Assembly: GCA_023663025.1 (NCBI GenBank)
Contig: JAMPIC010000007.1
Coordinates: 21,143-85,142 of the forward strand
Reading direction: 5' to 3'
DNA length: 64,000 nt
Source: Prevotella sp.
GTDB lineage: Bacteria; Bacillota; Clostridia; Oscillospirales; Ruminococcaceae
Shown: positions 10,201 to 17,238 of the stretch, piece by piece
How the letters are laid out: each line of letters starts with the position of its first letter
Position numbering within the stretch: the stretch's first letter is position 1
Made by a program: the position numbers and the translations under genes
Notes under the pieces: generated by a model
What the model was told of the DNA's origin: nothing
The model's database searches: none
The model's input: only the letters and a program-made list of their open reading frames with translations

Positions 10201-10820
10201 ACGCGCAGAGGTTCAACCCGGCTTTCAAGCTCTCCCATTATGTCGTTCAGGCGCAGAATGTTTTCCTGAGCCGCCGCGAGACGTCTTTCCGCCTCGGCTT
10301 TCTTGTAGCGGAATTTGGAAATTCCCGCCGCTTCCTCGAAAATTTCCCTGCGTTCGCCCGATTTTGCGGACACTATTTCCGCGACCCTGCCCTGTCCGAT
10401 TATGGAGTAGCCGTCCCGACCGAGACCCGTGTCCATAAAAAGCTCGTAAATGTCTTTAAGCCGCACCTGCGAGCCGTTTATCATGTACTCGCTCTCGCCG
10501 CTGCGGTAAAGCTTTCTCGTCACCGACACCCTGTCGGCGGGAACTTGCAGCAGCCCCCGGTTGTTCACGATATTGAGAGTGACCTGCGCAAATCCCATAG
10601 GCTTGCGCTGCGTAGTGCCCGCAAAAATAACGTCCTCCATTTTGCCGCCGCGCAGGGTTTTCGAGGACTGTTCGCCAAGCACCCAGCGAACCGCGTCGCC
10701 TATGTTGGACTTGCCGCTGCCGTTCGGTCCCACCACGGCGGTAAGACCCTTGTGAAAGTCCAGCTTTATTTTGTCGGGGAACGATTTGAACCCCTGCATT
10801 TCAAGTGATTCCAGATACAT
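7257..10820 (-). CDS. smc: Chromosome segregation SMC protein
   Basis: The 1187-residue SMC ATPase is the core of the bacterial condensin (with ScpA and ScpB) that organises and segregates the chromosome. The N-terminal head has Walker A 'GPNGSGKSN' near residue 32. Two long coiled coils surround a globular hinge at roughly residues 500-670 ('LRGVYGSVAQLVKVES' onward). The C-terminal head carries the ABC signature 'LSGGEQ' near 1090 and Walker B 'CILDEIEAALDD' near 1115. Length is typical. It sits 4 bases after the radical-SAM gene, in the common Firmicutes rnc-smc-ftsY neighbourhood. Confidence 0.98.
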   Translation of the reverse strand: MYLESLEMQGFKSFPDKIKLDFHKGLTAVVGPNGSGKSNIGDAVRWVLGEQSSKTLRGGKMEDVIFAGTTQRKPMGFAQVTLNIVNNRGLLQVPADRVSVTRKLYRSGESEYMINGSQVRLKDIYELFMDTGLGRDGYSIIGQGRVAEIVSAKSGERREIFEEAAGISKFRYKKAEAERRLAAAQENILRLNDIMGELESRVEPLRVQSEKAAKFLELSDRKKSLEITVWVRQLDDLKARLEEISDKILINKGEYDAVEADISRLEAEAEDLQAKMEASSLKIEEMREKILEAEKSNTQLHSDIAVFENDISHCRETIADIEKQQETAENSGEENRRVIEEKLALAAKADEDIAAIEEKHKSASEELNRLSLEQDSFDSKFSDVNGELGKLYIRQSELKIAVTTGDTGKNELAEQLRECREQEERLRENGEQLSAEKRETEDGVRMLEEKTGEVNNRLSGLSKLWQGRSEKLSLTKKEFEDVSFSIRDKEQRIRMLTDLENSMEGFAHSVKQVLKASKTGQLRGVYGSVAQLVKVESSYSLAIETALGGALQNIVVDNEETAKRGIRLLQETKAGRATFLPVTSVKGNRLAERGLEDCAGFVALAVDIVGFDENLRGVFTSLLGRIAIAEDIDDATVIAKKYGYKFKIVTLDGQVINAGGSFTGGSAAKSSGVLTRKNDIEKLEAEKNKLSQRIGEVKQSMEKLQAETDKLGFDIEGAKDELRVIGEDRIRFEAEIKRITSMLEQNESQIEAAEANAKRYAEKIEENDRNTAEAEENLRKCEEEISELEKLAADNEGKRSEIREKREKLSEKLSEMKLYQLERSKDKDALLSEIKQLDEQFSALGDNSARLAVALEEQKRIIAEKEKLIEERKFSLENAANAASEINAKITEEQLAKREMEQRSNEGRLKIRGLTDDREKFSREMTRLEERRTAVQNNYDGIISDMQEQYGMYLSEARETAVPVEDLLTVQRDLNEIKQKIRALGNVNVAAIEEYKEVSERYNFMRGQLDDVETSKRELEQLIEELTDNMRRQFSESFNQINENFKEIFVELFGGGRAELTLTDPEDVLESGIEINVAPPGKVIKNLSLLSGGEQAFVAIAIYFAILKIKPAPFCILDEIEAALDDINVVKYAQYLRNFTDTTQFILVTHRRGSMDEADIMYGVTMQEKGISRVLKLDQTSAEIEAQ

Positions 10821-10824
10821 TTTT

Positions 10825-11820
10825 TCAAATCCTTTTTACAATTATCTCGCGGTTTTGCAGATTTTCGTCCGCTGAAATTTTTAGGGAAATTCCCTTTTCG
10901 GAAAAATATTTTATGTTGCATTTTTTCTGTCCCGCCGCCTTGCTTACGGCGTTTGGCGCGGTATATATTGTATAATTGCCGCCGCTTTCGGTATGCTTTT
11001 CGATTTCTCTGCGGAACAGTATGCCCTCGCAAATCTCGCGGAAAGCGGGGTGGTAAAATCCCCCAAGCATATCCCCCTCCACCGTTTCGGAAGCGTGAAG
11101 CCCCAGCTTTATTACGCGGATATTTTTCCTCTCAAACATTTCCAGCATATCCGCGCAGATTTCCGCCGCCGTTTCAAAGGGGTAGGGCTTGTACTCGCCG
11201 CTCTCGAAAAGCTCCCCCAAAAGGGTTTTTTTAAGTATCACCGTGGGGTAAATCCTCACGGTATCGGGGTGAATTTCCGCGATTTTTTCCGCCGTTTCCA
11301 AATCTTTTTCGGGGGTGGAACGGTACAGCCCCGTCATCATCTGCAAACCCAGTTCAAAGCCGTATTCCCGAATAAGTTCGGAAGCCTTGTACACGTCCTC
11401 TGCCGTATGCCCGCGCCCGTTCGCCGCAAGAACGGCGTTATCCATTGACTGCGCACCCAGTTCAACCGCCGTCACGCCATAGCTTTTGAGGATTTTCAGC
11501 ACGTCACGGTCGACGCTGTCGGGGCGGGTGGAACAGCGTATGCCCCGTACTTTGCCGCTTTGCACATAGGGGTACGCCGCTTCAAGCAGGGAAATCATAT
11601 AGCTTCTGTCAACGGCGGTGAAACTTCCCCCGAAAAAGGCTATTTCGCTGTCTCCCTCGGGAAGATTTTCGCAAGCATTTGCAAGAATTTCCCCGATCTC
11701 TTCGGGGGACGGCGCGGAAACCGTACTGCTTATCGCCCTTTGGTTGCAGAACGAACAAGCGTGAGGACACCCCATATGGGGTATGAAAACCGAAATGTTG
11801 CTGTGCCTTTTCGCGCTCAT
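10825..11820 (-). CDS. Radical SAM protein, Elp3-like
   Basis: A 331-residue radical SAM enzyme with the iron-sulfur motif CPHACSFC (CX3CX2C) close to the N-terminus, then 'EIAFFGGSFTAVDR' and 'GIRCSTRPDSVD', as in the Elp3/MiaB-like radical SAM barrel. There is no Elp3-type acetyltransferase domain at the C-terminus. Genes of this type often lie between rnc and smc in clostridia, but the substrate is unknown. Its ATG overlaps the rnc stop (ATGA), indicating translational coupling. Confidence 0.85.
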   Translation of the reverse strand: MSAKRHSNISVFIPHMGCPHACSFCNQRAISSTVSAPSPEEIGEILANACENLPEGDSEIAFFGGSFTAVDRSYMISLLEAAYPYVQSGKVRGIRCSTRPDSVDRDVLKILKSYGVTAVELGAQSMDNAVLAANGRGHTAEDVYKASELIREYGFELGLQMMTGLYRSTPEKDLETAEKIAEIHPDTVRIYPTVILKKTLLGELFESGEYKPYPFETAAEICADMLEMFERKNIRVIKLGLHASETVEGDMLGGFYHPAFREICEGILFRREIEKHTESGGNYTIYTAPNAVSKAAGQKKCNIKYFSEKGISLKISADENLQNREIIVKRI

Positions 11821-12503
11821 TCTTTGTAACCCATTAACCGCAGAGCCTCGCGGGCGGCGGCTTGCTCGGCCTGCTTTTTGCTGCGCCCCTCACCCGTACC
11901 GATAATGTTGCTGTTCAGCTTCACCTGCACCACAAAAATCCTGTCGTGGTCGGGACCCTTTTGGTCGGCGAGGACGTACTCAACCCGCTCCTCGGGATTG
12001 CGCTGAATGATTTCCTGCAAAGCCGTTTTGTAGTCGTGGAGAGCCTTTGAGCTGTTGGCGTTCAAGTCCTTGGGAATAAATGACAGAACGTATTTTTCCG
12101 CCGCCTCCATTCCGCCGTCAAGGTATATGGCGGCGATAACCGCCTCAAACGCGTCCGAAACTATTGAGGGACGGGTTCGTCCGCCGCTGTTCTCCTCGCC
12201 CTTGCCGAGAATGATGTGCTTGCCCAAATCAATTTTTTTGGAAAATTCAAACAACGCCTTTTCACACACAAGCGACGCGCGGATCTTGGTAAGCTCCCCC
12301 TCGGGCAGGTGCTTGAAGTGGGTGAAAAGGTGCTTCGACACCACTATGGAGAGCACGCTGTCCCCCAAAAATTCAAGCCGTTCGTTTGAGTGCCTGCCGT
12401 TTTTTATCTCGTTCGCGTAGGACGAGTGTGACAGGGCTTCGTGCAATAATTCTTTGTTTTTAAAGGTGTAACCGATTTTTTTCTCAAATTCCGTAAAATC
12501 CAT
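11817..12503 (-). CDS. rnc: Ribonuclease III
   Basis: A 228-residue double-strand-specific endonuclease for rRNA and mRNA processing. The N-terminal catalytic domain holds the signature 'ERLEFLGDSVL' with the metal-binding acidic residues, plus a later 'DAFEAVIAAIYLDGG'. The C-terminal double-stranded RNA-binding domain starts near residue 155 ('DYKTALQEIIQRN') and ends 'KKQAEQAAAREAL'. Length is normal. It is followed directly by the radical-SAM gene and smc. Confidence 0.97.
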   Translation of the reverse strand: MDFTEFEKKIGYTFKNKELLHEALSHSSYANEIKNGRHSNERLEFLGDSVLSIVVSKHLFTHFKHLPEGELTKIRASLVCEKALFEFSKKIDLGKHIILGKGEENSGGRTRPSIVSDAFEAVIAAIYLDGGMEAAEKYVLSFIPKDLNANSSKALHDYKTALQEIIQRNPEERVEYVLADQKGPDHDRIFVVQVKLNSNIIGTGEGRSKKQAEQAAAREALRLMGYKE

Positions 12504-12530
12504 TTTTATTCTCCCAAAAAATTTTGTATC

Positions 12531-12559
12531 GCGGGACGGGAAACCCGTCCCCTACAAAC
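12531..12559. repeat. Intergenic palindromic repeat
   Basis: The rnc-plsX gap contains a near-perfect palindrome, core 12533-12551 (GGGACGGG-AAA-CCCGTCCC), followed by CCTACAAAC. The same core occurs at 30637-30655 and 47359-47377, always between genes. In an mRNA it would form a stable hairpin. Confidence 0.75.
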
Positions 12560-12567
12560 AATTTTTA

Positions 12568-13584
12568 TTATTTTGCCTCGGCTTTGTTCTTGCTTTCAAG
12601 GGACGTTAAAGAAGCCGTTATCTCCTCGATAACCTTGCCCTCAACGCAGTTTTTCGCCTGACGAATTGCGTTGTAAAAAGCCGTGCCGTTGGACGAGCCA
12701 TGCGCCTTGATAACGGGCTTTGAAATACCCAAAAGCACCGCGCCGCCCACCTCGGTGTAGTCCATTTTTTTCTTGAAAGCCTTGATTTTTTTCATAATCA
12801 TAAGGGCGGCGATTTTCCCGCCGAAGCTTCCCATAAGCATATCTTTCAAGGTGCGGCTGAAATACGAGCCCATACCCTCGTAAAGCTTCAGCAGGACGTT
12901 CCCCGTAAAACCGTCGGAGACCACCACGTCACACGCCCCGAAAGGAATTTCCCTCGCCTCAAGGTTGCCGTAAAAGCTCACGGGAGCGGTCTTAAACTGT
13001 TTGTACGCCTCAAGCTCCAGCTCCCTGCCCTTGGTGTCCTCCGCGCCAACGTTCACAAGTCCCACTTTCGGGGAGGAAACGCCCATAACCTTGCTCATAT
13101 AGCAGCTGCCCATAATGCCGAACTGGACGAGCATTTCCGGGCGGCAGTCCACGTTCGCGCCGCCGTCCACCAAAATCATATAGCCCTTTGCGGTGGGCAT
13201 AATCGGCGCAAGAGCCGCACGTTTCACGCCCTTGATACGTTTCGCGATAAAAGTCGCGCCAACCACAAGCGCACCCGTGCTGCCCGCCGAGACAAACGCG
13301 TCGCCCTTACCCTCGGCGAGAGCTTTCAGACCCACCGCCATTGAGCAGTCGGATTTTTCCTTGATAACGGCGGTAGGCTCTTCGTGAATGTCAATAACCG
13401 ACTCGGTATGTATTATTGATATTTTATCGAGAGATATTCCGTTTTTTTCGGCGGTTTCGCGGATAATTTTTTCGTTTCCCGAGAGAATTACCTCCACACC
13501 CAGTTTTTGCACAGCCTCCGCCGCGCCTTTTATGACTTCGAGAGGGGCGTTGTCCCCGCCGAACGCGTCTACGATTATTTTCAT
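12568..13584 (-). CDS. plsX: Phosphate acyltransferase PlsX
   Basis: A 338-residue peripheral membrane enzyme that converts acyl-ACP and phosphate to acyl-phosphate, the donor for PlsY in phospholipid synthesis. It begins 'MKIIVDAFGGDNAPLEV', the canonical PlsX start, and contains 'DAFVSAGSTGALV', 'VDGGANVDCRPEML' and 'VVSDGFTGNVLLK'. Length fits the family. In many Firmicutes an acpP gene separates plsX and rnc. Here only a 64-base gap with a palindromic repeat is found. Confidence 0.97.
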   Translation of the reverse strand: MKIIVDAFGGDNAPLEVIKGAAEAVQKLGVEVILSGNEKIIRETAEKNGISLDKISIIHTESVIDIHEEPTAVIKEKSDCSMAVGLKALAEGKGDAFVSAGSTGALVVGATFIAKRIKGVKRAALAPIMPTAKGYMILVDGGANVDCRPEMLVQFGIMGSCYMSKVMGVSSPKVGLVNVGAEDTKGRELELEAYKQFKTAPVSFYGNLEAREIPFGACDVVVSDGFTGNVLLKLYEGMGSYFSRTLKDMLMGSFGGKIAALMIMKKIKAFKKKMDYTEVGGAVLLGISKPVIKAHGSSNGTAFYNAIRQAKNCVEGKVIEEITASLTSLESKNKAEAK

Positions 13585-13597
13585 TTTAATCTTCCTT

Positions 13598-14104
13598 TCA
13601 TTTGGTTTTTAGACTGATTTGCGAAATTACAGGCGGTTCATTTGAAATTACGTCTATAATATGATTTTCCGTATAAATTCCGTAATGCTTTCTGTTCTTT
13701 TTATCTTCTTCACTGTCAAAATCAAAAATTACATCTTTATAGTAATTCAGCAATTCTGATTTTTCAAAAATAATCAAATACTTTCCTTTGCATATTTCGC
13801 TGCTGTCATATGCGGTGTAGCTTTCGTTACGGCATTGATATATAATATATCTTTCAAATATTATTTCATAAGCGTTGTCCGTATCTTCATAAACAGGATA
13901 CGACTTCATTATCAGGTCGTTTAATTTTTTATTGCCGGTAAGCAGTTCTTCCGCTCCCTCGCCTTGTTTGCCGTTTTTAGGCAGCGTGATTACTATTTTT
14001 AAGCAATTATCGCCGTTATCCTCCATTGAAAGCAAAAACGGAGCGCATTTACTGTTTTGATTTATTTCCCTGTTTTCGGTTCCGAATTCCAGCATAAAAT
14101 TCAC
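13598..14104 (-). CDS. Hypothetical protein
   Basis: A protein of up to 168 residues with no recognised domain, no signal peptide and many acidic and aromatic residues. The first usable codon is a GTG at 14104. An ATG at 14095 is equally plausible, with GGAAGGG 12 bases upstream. Either way its 5' end overlaps the last ~50 bases of the tag gene, suggesting coupling. Function is unknown. Confidence 0.65.
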   Translation of the reverse strand: MNFMLEFGTENREINQNSKCAPFLLSMEDNGDNCLKIVITLPKNGKQGEGAEELLTGNKKLNDLIMKSYPVYEDTDNAYEIIFERYIIYQCRNESYTAYDSSEICKGKYLIIFEKSELLNYYKDVIFDFDSEEDKKNRKHYGIYTENHIIDVISNEPPVISQISLKTK

Positions 14105-14630
14105 ATTCCCTTCCGTGACCGTTTATAACTCCTATCGCCTGCAAATATGAATATATTATTGTCGAGCCGACAAATTTCATACCCCGCTTTTTCAAATCCT
14201 TTGAAATTTGGTCGGACAGCGGCGAGGTCGTCCTCAGCGAATATTCCTCCGCCACCGTTTCGCCGCCCGTAAATCCCCATATGTATTTGTCAAACGAGCC
14301 GAATTCCCGCTGTATTTCCTTGAACGCAGCGCTGTTGGCGATACTCGCGTTTATTTTCAGCTTGTTTCTGACAATAGCCGCATTTGAAAGCAGTTCTTCC
14401 CGCTTTTTTTCGCCGTACCGCGCCACCTTGTCAACGTCGAAATTGTCGAACGCCTCTCTGAAAGCCTGCCGCTTGTTCAGTATGCACTCCCAGGAAAGTC
14501 CCGCCTGAAAGCACTCCAAAATCAGCAGTTCGTACAGCATACGCTCGTCGTGGCAGGGCGCACCCCACTCGTTGTCGTGGTAATCTATGTACAGGGGATT
14601 TTTCATATTTACCCAGCTGCATCTGTTCAT
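14049..14630 (-). CDS. tag: DNA-3-methyladenine glycosylase I
   Basis: A 193-residue base-excision-repair enzyme that removes 3-methyladenine from alkylated DNA. The N-terminus 'MNRCSWVN' supplies the zinc Cys, and 'YHDNEWGAPCHDERML' is the family signature with its His. 'LECFQAGLSWECIL' carries the catalytic-pocket residues, and the C-terminal 'GVINGHGREC' supplies the last His and Cys of the zinc site. Length matches E. coli Tag. A second, unrelated alkyl-base glycosylase (Mpg) lies at 30656. Confidence 0.95.
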   Translation of the reverse strand: MNRCSWVNMKNPLYIDYHDNEWGAPCHDERMLYELLILECFQAGLSWECILNKRQAFREAFDNFDVDKVARYGEKKREELLSNAAIVRNKLKINASIANSAAFKEIQREFGSFDKYIWGFTGGETVAEEYSLRTTSPLSDQISKDLKKRGMKFVGSTIIYSYLQAIGVINGHGRECEFYAGIRNRKQGNKSKQ

Positions 14631-14647
14631 TTTGTTCCTCCGAATTT

Positions 14648-15097
14648 TTACTTCTGTATCTGAATATTTTTATTCCCGGTTTTTCTGATATATAAAATTG
14701 TACTGATTAATACAGCCAATATAAAAATATGTAAAACAGTATGATAAACGTCGGGTATATATCTGCCGTCTGTTTTCAGCCATTGCAGAGTTCCCGAAAA
14801 GTATTTTAATTTGCCCTCCAATGTTCCCATAAATCCGCCGTTAAAAATTGTGTACCATTCGTGGCAAAAAAACTGAATCATAAACCACATTGCAGACCAA
14901 ACCGCAACAGCCCATTTGCCTATTTTTTCTTTCGCAATAAACAGCAGTACAGCTGTAAAGTAAATCAGAAAAAATATTCCGTCGTCTTTATACGACCTCG
15001 TAACAAGGCATACGTCCCCAAAATAAAAGCCTGTCATATCAAGAAAAAACCATATTAAAAGCACAACCTGCGCTGTAATACAATATATTTTTTTCAT
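14648..15097 (-). CDS. Hypothetical four-helix membrane protein
   Basis: 149 residues with about four predicted membrane helices (residues ~5-25, 40-58, 62-80, 118-137) and a short basic C-terminal tail. The aromatic-rich loop 'FFCHEWYTIFNGGF' lies between helices 3 and 4. No family is recognised. It reads in the same direction as tag and trmFO with short gaps. Confidence 0.65.
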   Translation of the reverse strand: MKKIYCITAQVVLLIWFFLDMTGFYFGDVCLVTRSYKDDGIFFLIYFTAVLLFIAKEKIGKWAVAVWSAMWFMIQFFCHEWYTIFNGGFMGTLEGKLKYFSGTLQWLKTDGRYIPDVYHTVLHIFILAVLISTILYIRKTGNKNIQIQK

Positions 15098-15125
15098 TTA
15101 TATTTATACTCCTTTCAACTGTCAA

Positions 15126-16439
15126 CTATTCACTATACACTTTCAACTGTTCAACCGCCCTCTCCGCCATTTTTTGGTAACGTTCCTGCTTGTCCCTTAT
15201 GCGGACGTCAAGCTCGGGAAGTATCCCCATATTCGCTCCCATAGGCTGGAAATTCGTTACCGTTTCATCGGAAATATACCGCGCCAGTGCGCCCACCATT
15301 GTTTCCCTCGGCAGGACTAAGGTTTCAAGTCCCCTAAGCCGTCTCGCCATATTCAGACCCGCCATAATTCCGCTTGCGGCGGACTCCATATAGCCCTCCA
15401 CCCCGGTTATCTGCCCCGCGAAAAACAGGCTCGGGCGGGTACGCAGGGAGAAATCCCCATTCAGCACTTTCGGCGAATTTATGAACGAATTTCGGTGCAT
15501 AACGCCGTACCTCACAAACTCGGCGTTTGCAAGCCCGGGTATCATCGAAAAAACCCGTTTCTGCTCGCCGAATTTAAGGTTTGTCTGAAAACCCACAATG
15601 TTGTAAAGCGTCCCGCCGCTGTTCTCCTTGCGGAGCTGCACCACCGCGTAGGGACGTTTCCCCGTGGCGGGGTCGGTAAGTCCCACGGGTTTCATCGCCC
15701 CGTAGCGCATTGTTTCCTCGCCCCGCTTTGCCAGGACTTCTATAGGCATACAACCCTCATAAACGGTGAAACCGTCCTTGCCCTGCCCGTCAAAATCGTG
15801 CACCGGCGCGGACTGGGCGGCTTTTAGTTCCTGCCAAAAATCGGTATACTCCTCTTTCGTAAAGGGGCAGTTTATGTAGTCGTCCTCCCCCCTGCCGTAC
15901 CGCGCCGCAAAGAAAATTTTCTCCTTGTCGAGGGACTGATAGGTAACTATGGGCGCGGCGGCGTCGTGAAAGCTGAGATACCCCCCGCAAAGCCTTTCAA
16001 TATTTTCCGCAAGTCCGCCGCCCGTCAGCGGTCCAGTGGCGATTATGACGTTCCCCTCGGGGATTTGGGAGACTTCCCCCCGTTTCACGGTTATACGGGG
16101 GTTTGCGGTGATTTTTTCGGTAACAAGGTCGGAAAACCTCTCCCTGTCAACGGCAAGCGCGCCCCCTGCGGGGACTGCGGTTTCCTCGGCGCAGGGGACG
16201 GTCAGCGAACCCAGCCGCCGCATTTCCTCTTTGAGAAGTCCCGCCGCCGAGTTCAGCCGCGCCGCTTTCAGCGAATTGGAGCAGACAAGCTCCGCAAAGC
16301 CGCTGTATTTGTGGGCGGGGGTAAATTTTTGGGGTTTCATTTCCCAAAGCTCCGCGTCAAGACCCGCTTTGGCAATCTGCCAAGCCGCCTCGCACCCCGC
16401 AAGCCCCGCGCCTATTACGGTAATTTTTTTATCGTTCAA
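15126..16439 (-). CDS. trmFO: tRNA (uracil-54-C5)-methyltransferase, folate/FAD-dependent
   Basis: A 437-residue flavoenzyme that makes ribothymidine-54 in the T-loop of tRNA using methylene-tetrahydrofolate and FADH2. The N-terminus is a Rossmann FAD site, 'VIGAGLAGCEAAW'. The family-specific 'FAELVCSNSLKA' carries a conserved Cys, and 'GFQTNLKFGEQKRVF' and 'FFAGQITGVEGYMESAA' follow. Length is normal. It often neighbours topA and dprA in Firmicutes, as here. Confidence 0.97.
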   Translation of the reverse strand: MNDKKITVIGAGLAGCEAAWQIAKAGLDAELWEMKPQKFTPAHKYSGFAELVCSNSLKAARLNSAAGLLKEEMRRLGSLTVPCAEETAVPAGGALAVDRERFSDLVTEKITANPRITVKRGEVSQIPEGNVIIATGPLTGGGLAENIERLCGGYLSFHDAAAPIVTYQSLDKEKIFFAARYGRGEDDYINCPFTKEEYTDFWQELKAAQSAPVHDFDGQGKDGFTVYEGCMPIEVLAKRGEETMRYGAMKPVGLTDPATGKRPYAVVQLRKENSGGTLYNIVGFQTNLKFGEQKRVFSMIPGLANAEFVRYGVMHRNSFINSPKVLNGDFSLRTRPSLFFAGQITGVEGYMESAASGIMAGLNMARRLRGLETLVLPRETMVGALARYISDETVTNFQPMGANMGILPELDVRIRDKQERYQKMAERAVEQLKVYSE

Positions 16440-16470
16440 ATTAATTCTCCCTGTTTAACAGATTTTTATG

Positions 16471-16986
16471 TTAATATGAATCTCCACCAATTAAAACATA
16501 ATTTCCTTTATAATCTTCCTCACTATATACTCTAACATTTATCATTCCCACATTATTAATATCTTTTTCATATATTAAATAACTATCAAATTTAATTAAA
16601 TATTCTTTTCCAGTATCAGTTTTCACTTTGCGTAAACTTGGACGGATAGTTAATTTTGTTATTTCCCCGTCGTCAACTGCTTCCCCTGCAGTATCCATAC
16701 CTGTCCACGTTCCGTCGTCAATAATATTTCCGTCAATAAATTCAATAGCTTGTTCTATTTCCATTTTTAAATTGTGTGAACAAGAAATATTTTTGCAAAA
16801 TTGCGCCTCCAATTCCTCGGCTTCGCCCGTTTTAAAGCAGTTTAAAATAATTTCCGCCTGCTCGTTAGCAATTTTACCCGCGTTTATTTCCCACTTCATA
16901 CTTTCGGCAGCATGTGCAACCCTATTGCACCCCGACAACGAGCATAATACCGCAATTATTGAAATGACCGAAATTATTTTTTTCAT
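16471..16986 (-). CDS. Lipoprotein, DUF5104-like
   Basis: A 171-residue exported lipoprotein. The signal peptide ends in the lipobox LSGC at about residues 16-19, so the mature Cys would be lipidated on the outer face of the membrane. The mature part has 'ANEQAEIILNCFKTGEAEEL', a helical motif seen in DUF5104 proteins, then a beta-rich half. The start is ATG 16986, preceded by GAAAGGTG. The in-frame GTG at 16995 lies inside that ribosome site. Role unknown. Confidence 0.7.
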   Translation of the reverse strand: MKKIISVISIIAVLCSLSGCNRVAHAAESMKWEINAGKIANEQAEIILNCFKTGEAEELEAQFCKNISCSHNLKMEIEQAIEFIDGNIIDDGTWTGMDTAGEAVDDGEITKLTIRPSLRKVKTDTGKEYLIKFDSYLIYEKDINNVGMINVRVYSEEDYKGNYVLIGGDSY

Positions 16987-16999
16987 AATTTGCACCTTT

Positions 17000-17230
17000 C
17001 TAAGCCGCCATATCCTTATAATTTACAATCGCGACTTCCGTCATTGCGTTTTCGCATTTTTCAAGAATTTCCTCGATTTTCTGAACAACGTCCCCGCTAT
17101 AAACCGTTTCGCCGCACTGCCCGCACTTCATACACGGGACGTTTTTAATAATTACGATACATTTGTCAAGCTCGGCAACGTGAGTTGTCAAGCCGCTTTC
17201 CATATCCGATTTACAAAAGAAACATTTCAT
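17000..17230 (-). CDS. YgiT/MqsA-type zinc finger protein
   Basis: A 76-residue protein with CFFC near the N-terminus and CMKCGQC about 30 residues later. This is the four-cysteine zinc knuckle of MqsA/YgiT-type antitoxin N-terminal domains ('VPCMKCGQCGETVYS'). A short helical tail follows, but the C-terminal XRE DNA-binding domain of full MqsA is absent. No toxin-like gene is adjacent: the neighbours are topA and a lipoprotein. It may be an orphan or may act with a distant partner. Confidence 0.7.
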   Translation of the reverse strand: MKCFFCKSDMESGLTTHVAELDKCIVIIKNVPCMKCGQCGETVYSGDVVQKIEEILEKCENAMTEVAIVNYKDMAA

Positions 17231-17238
17231 AATTTGCG

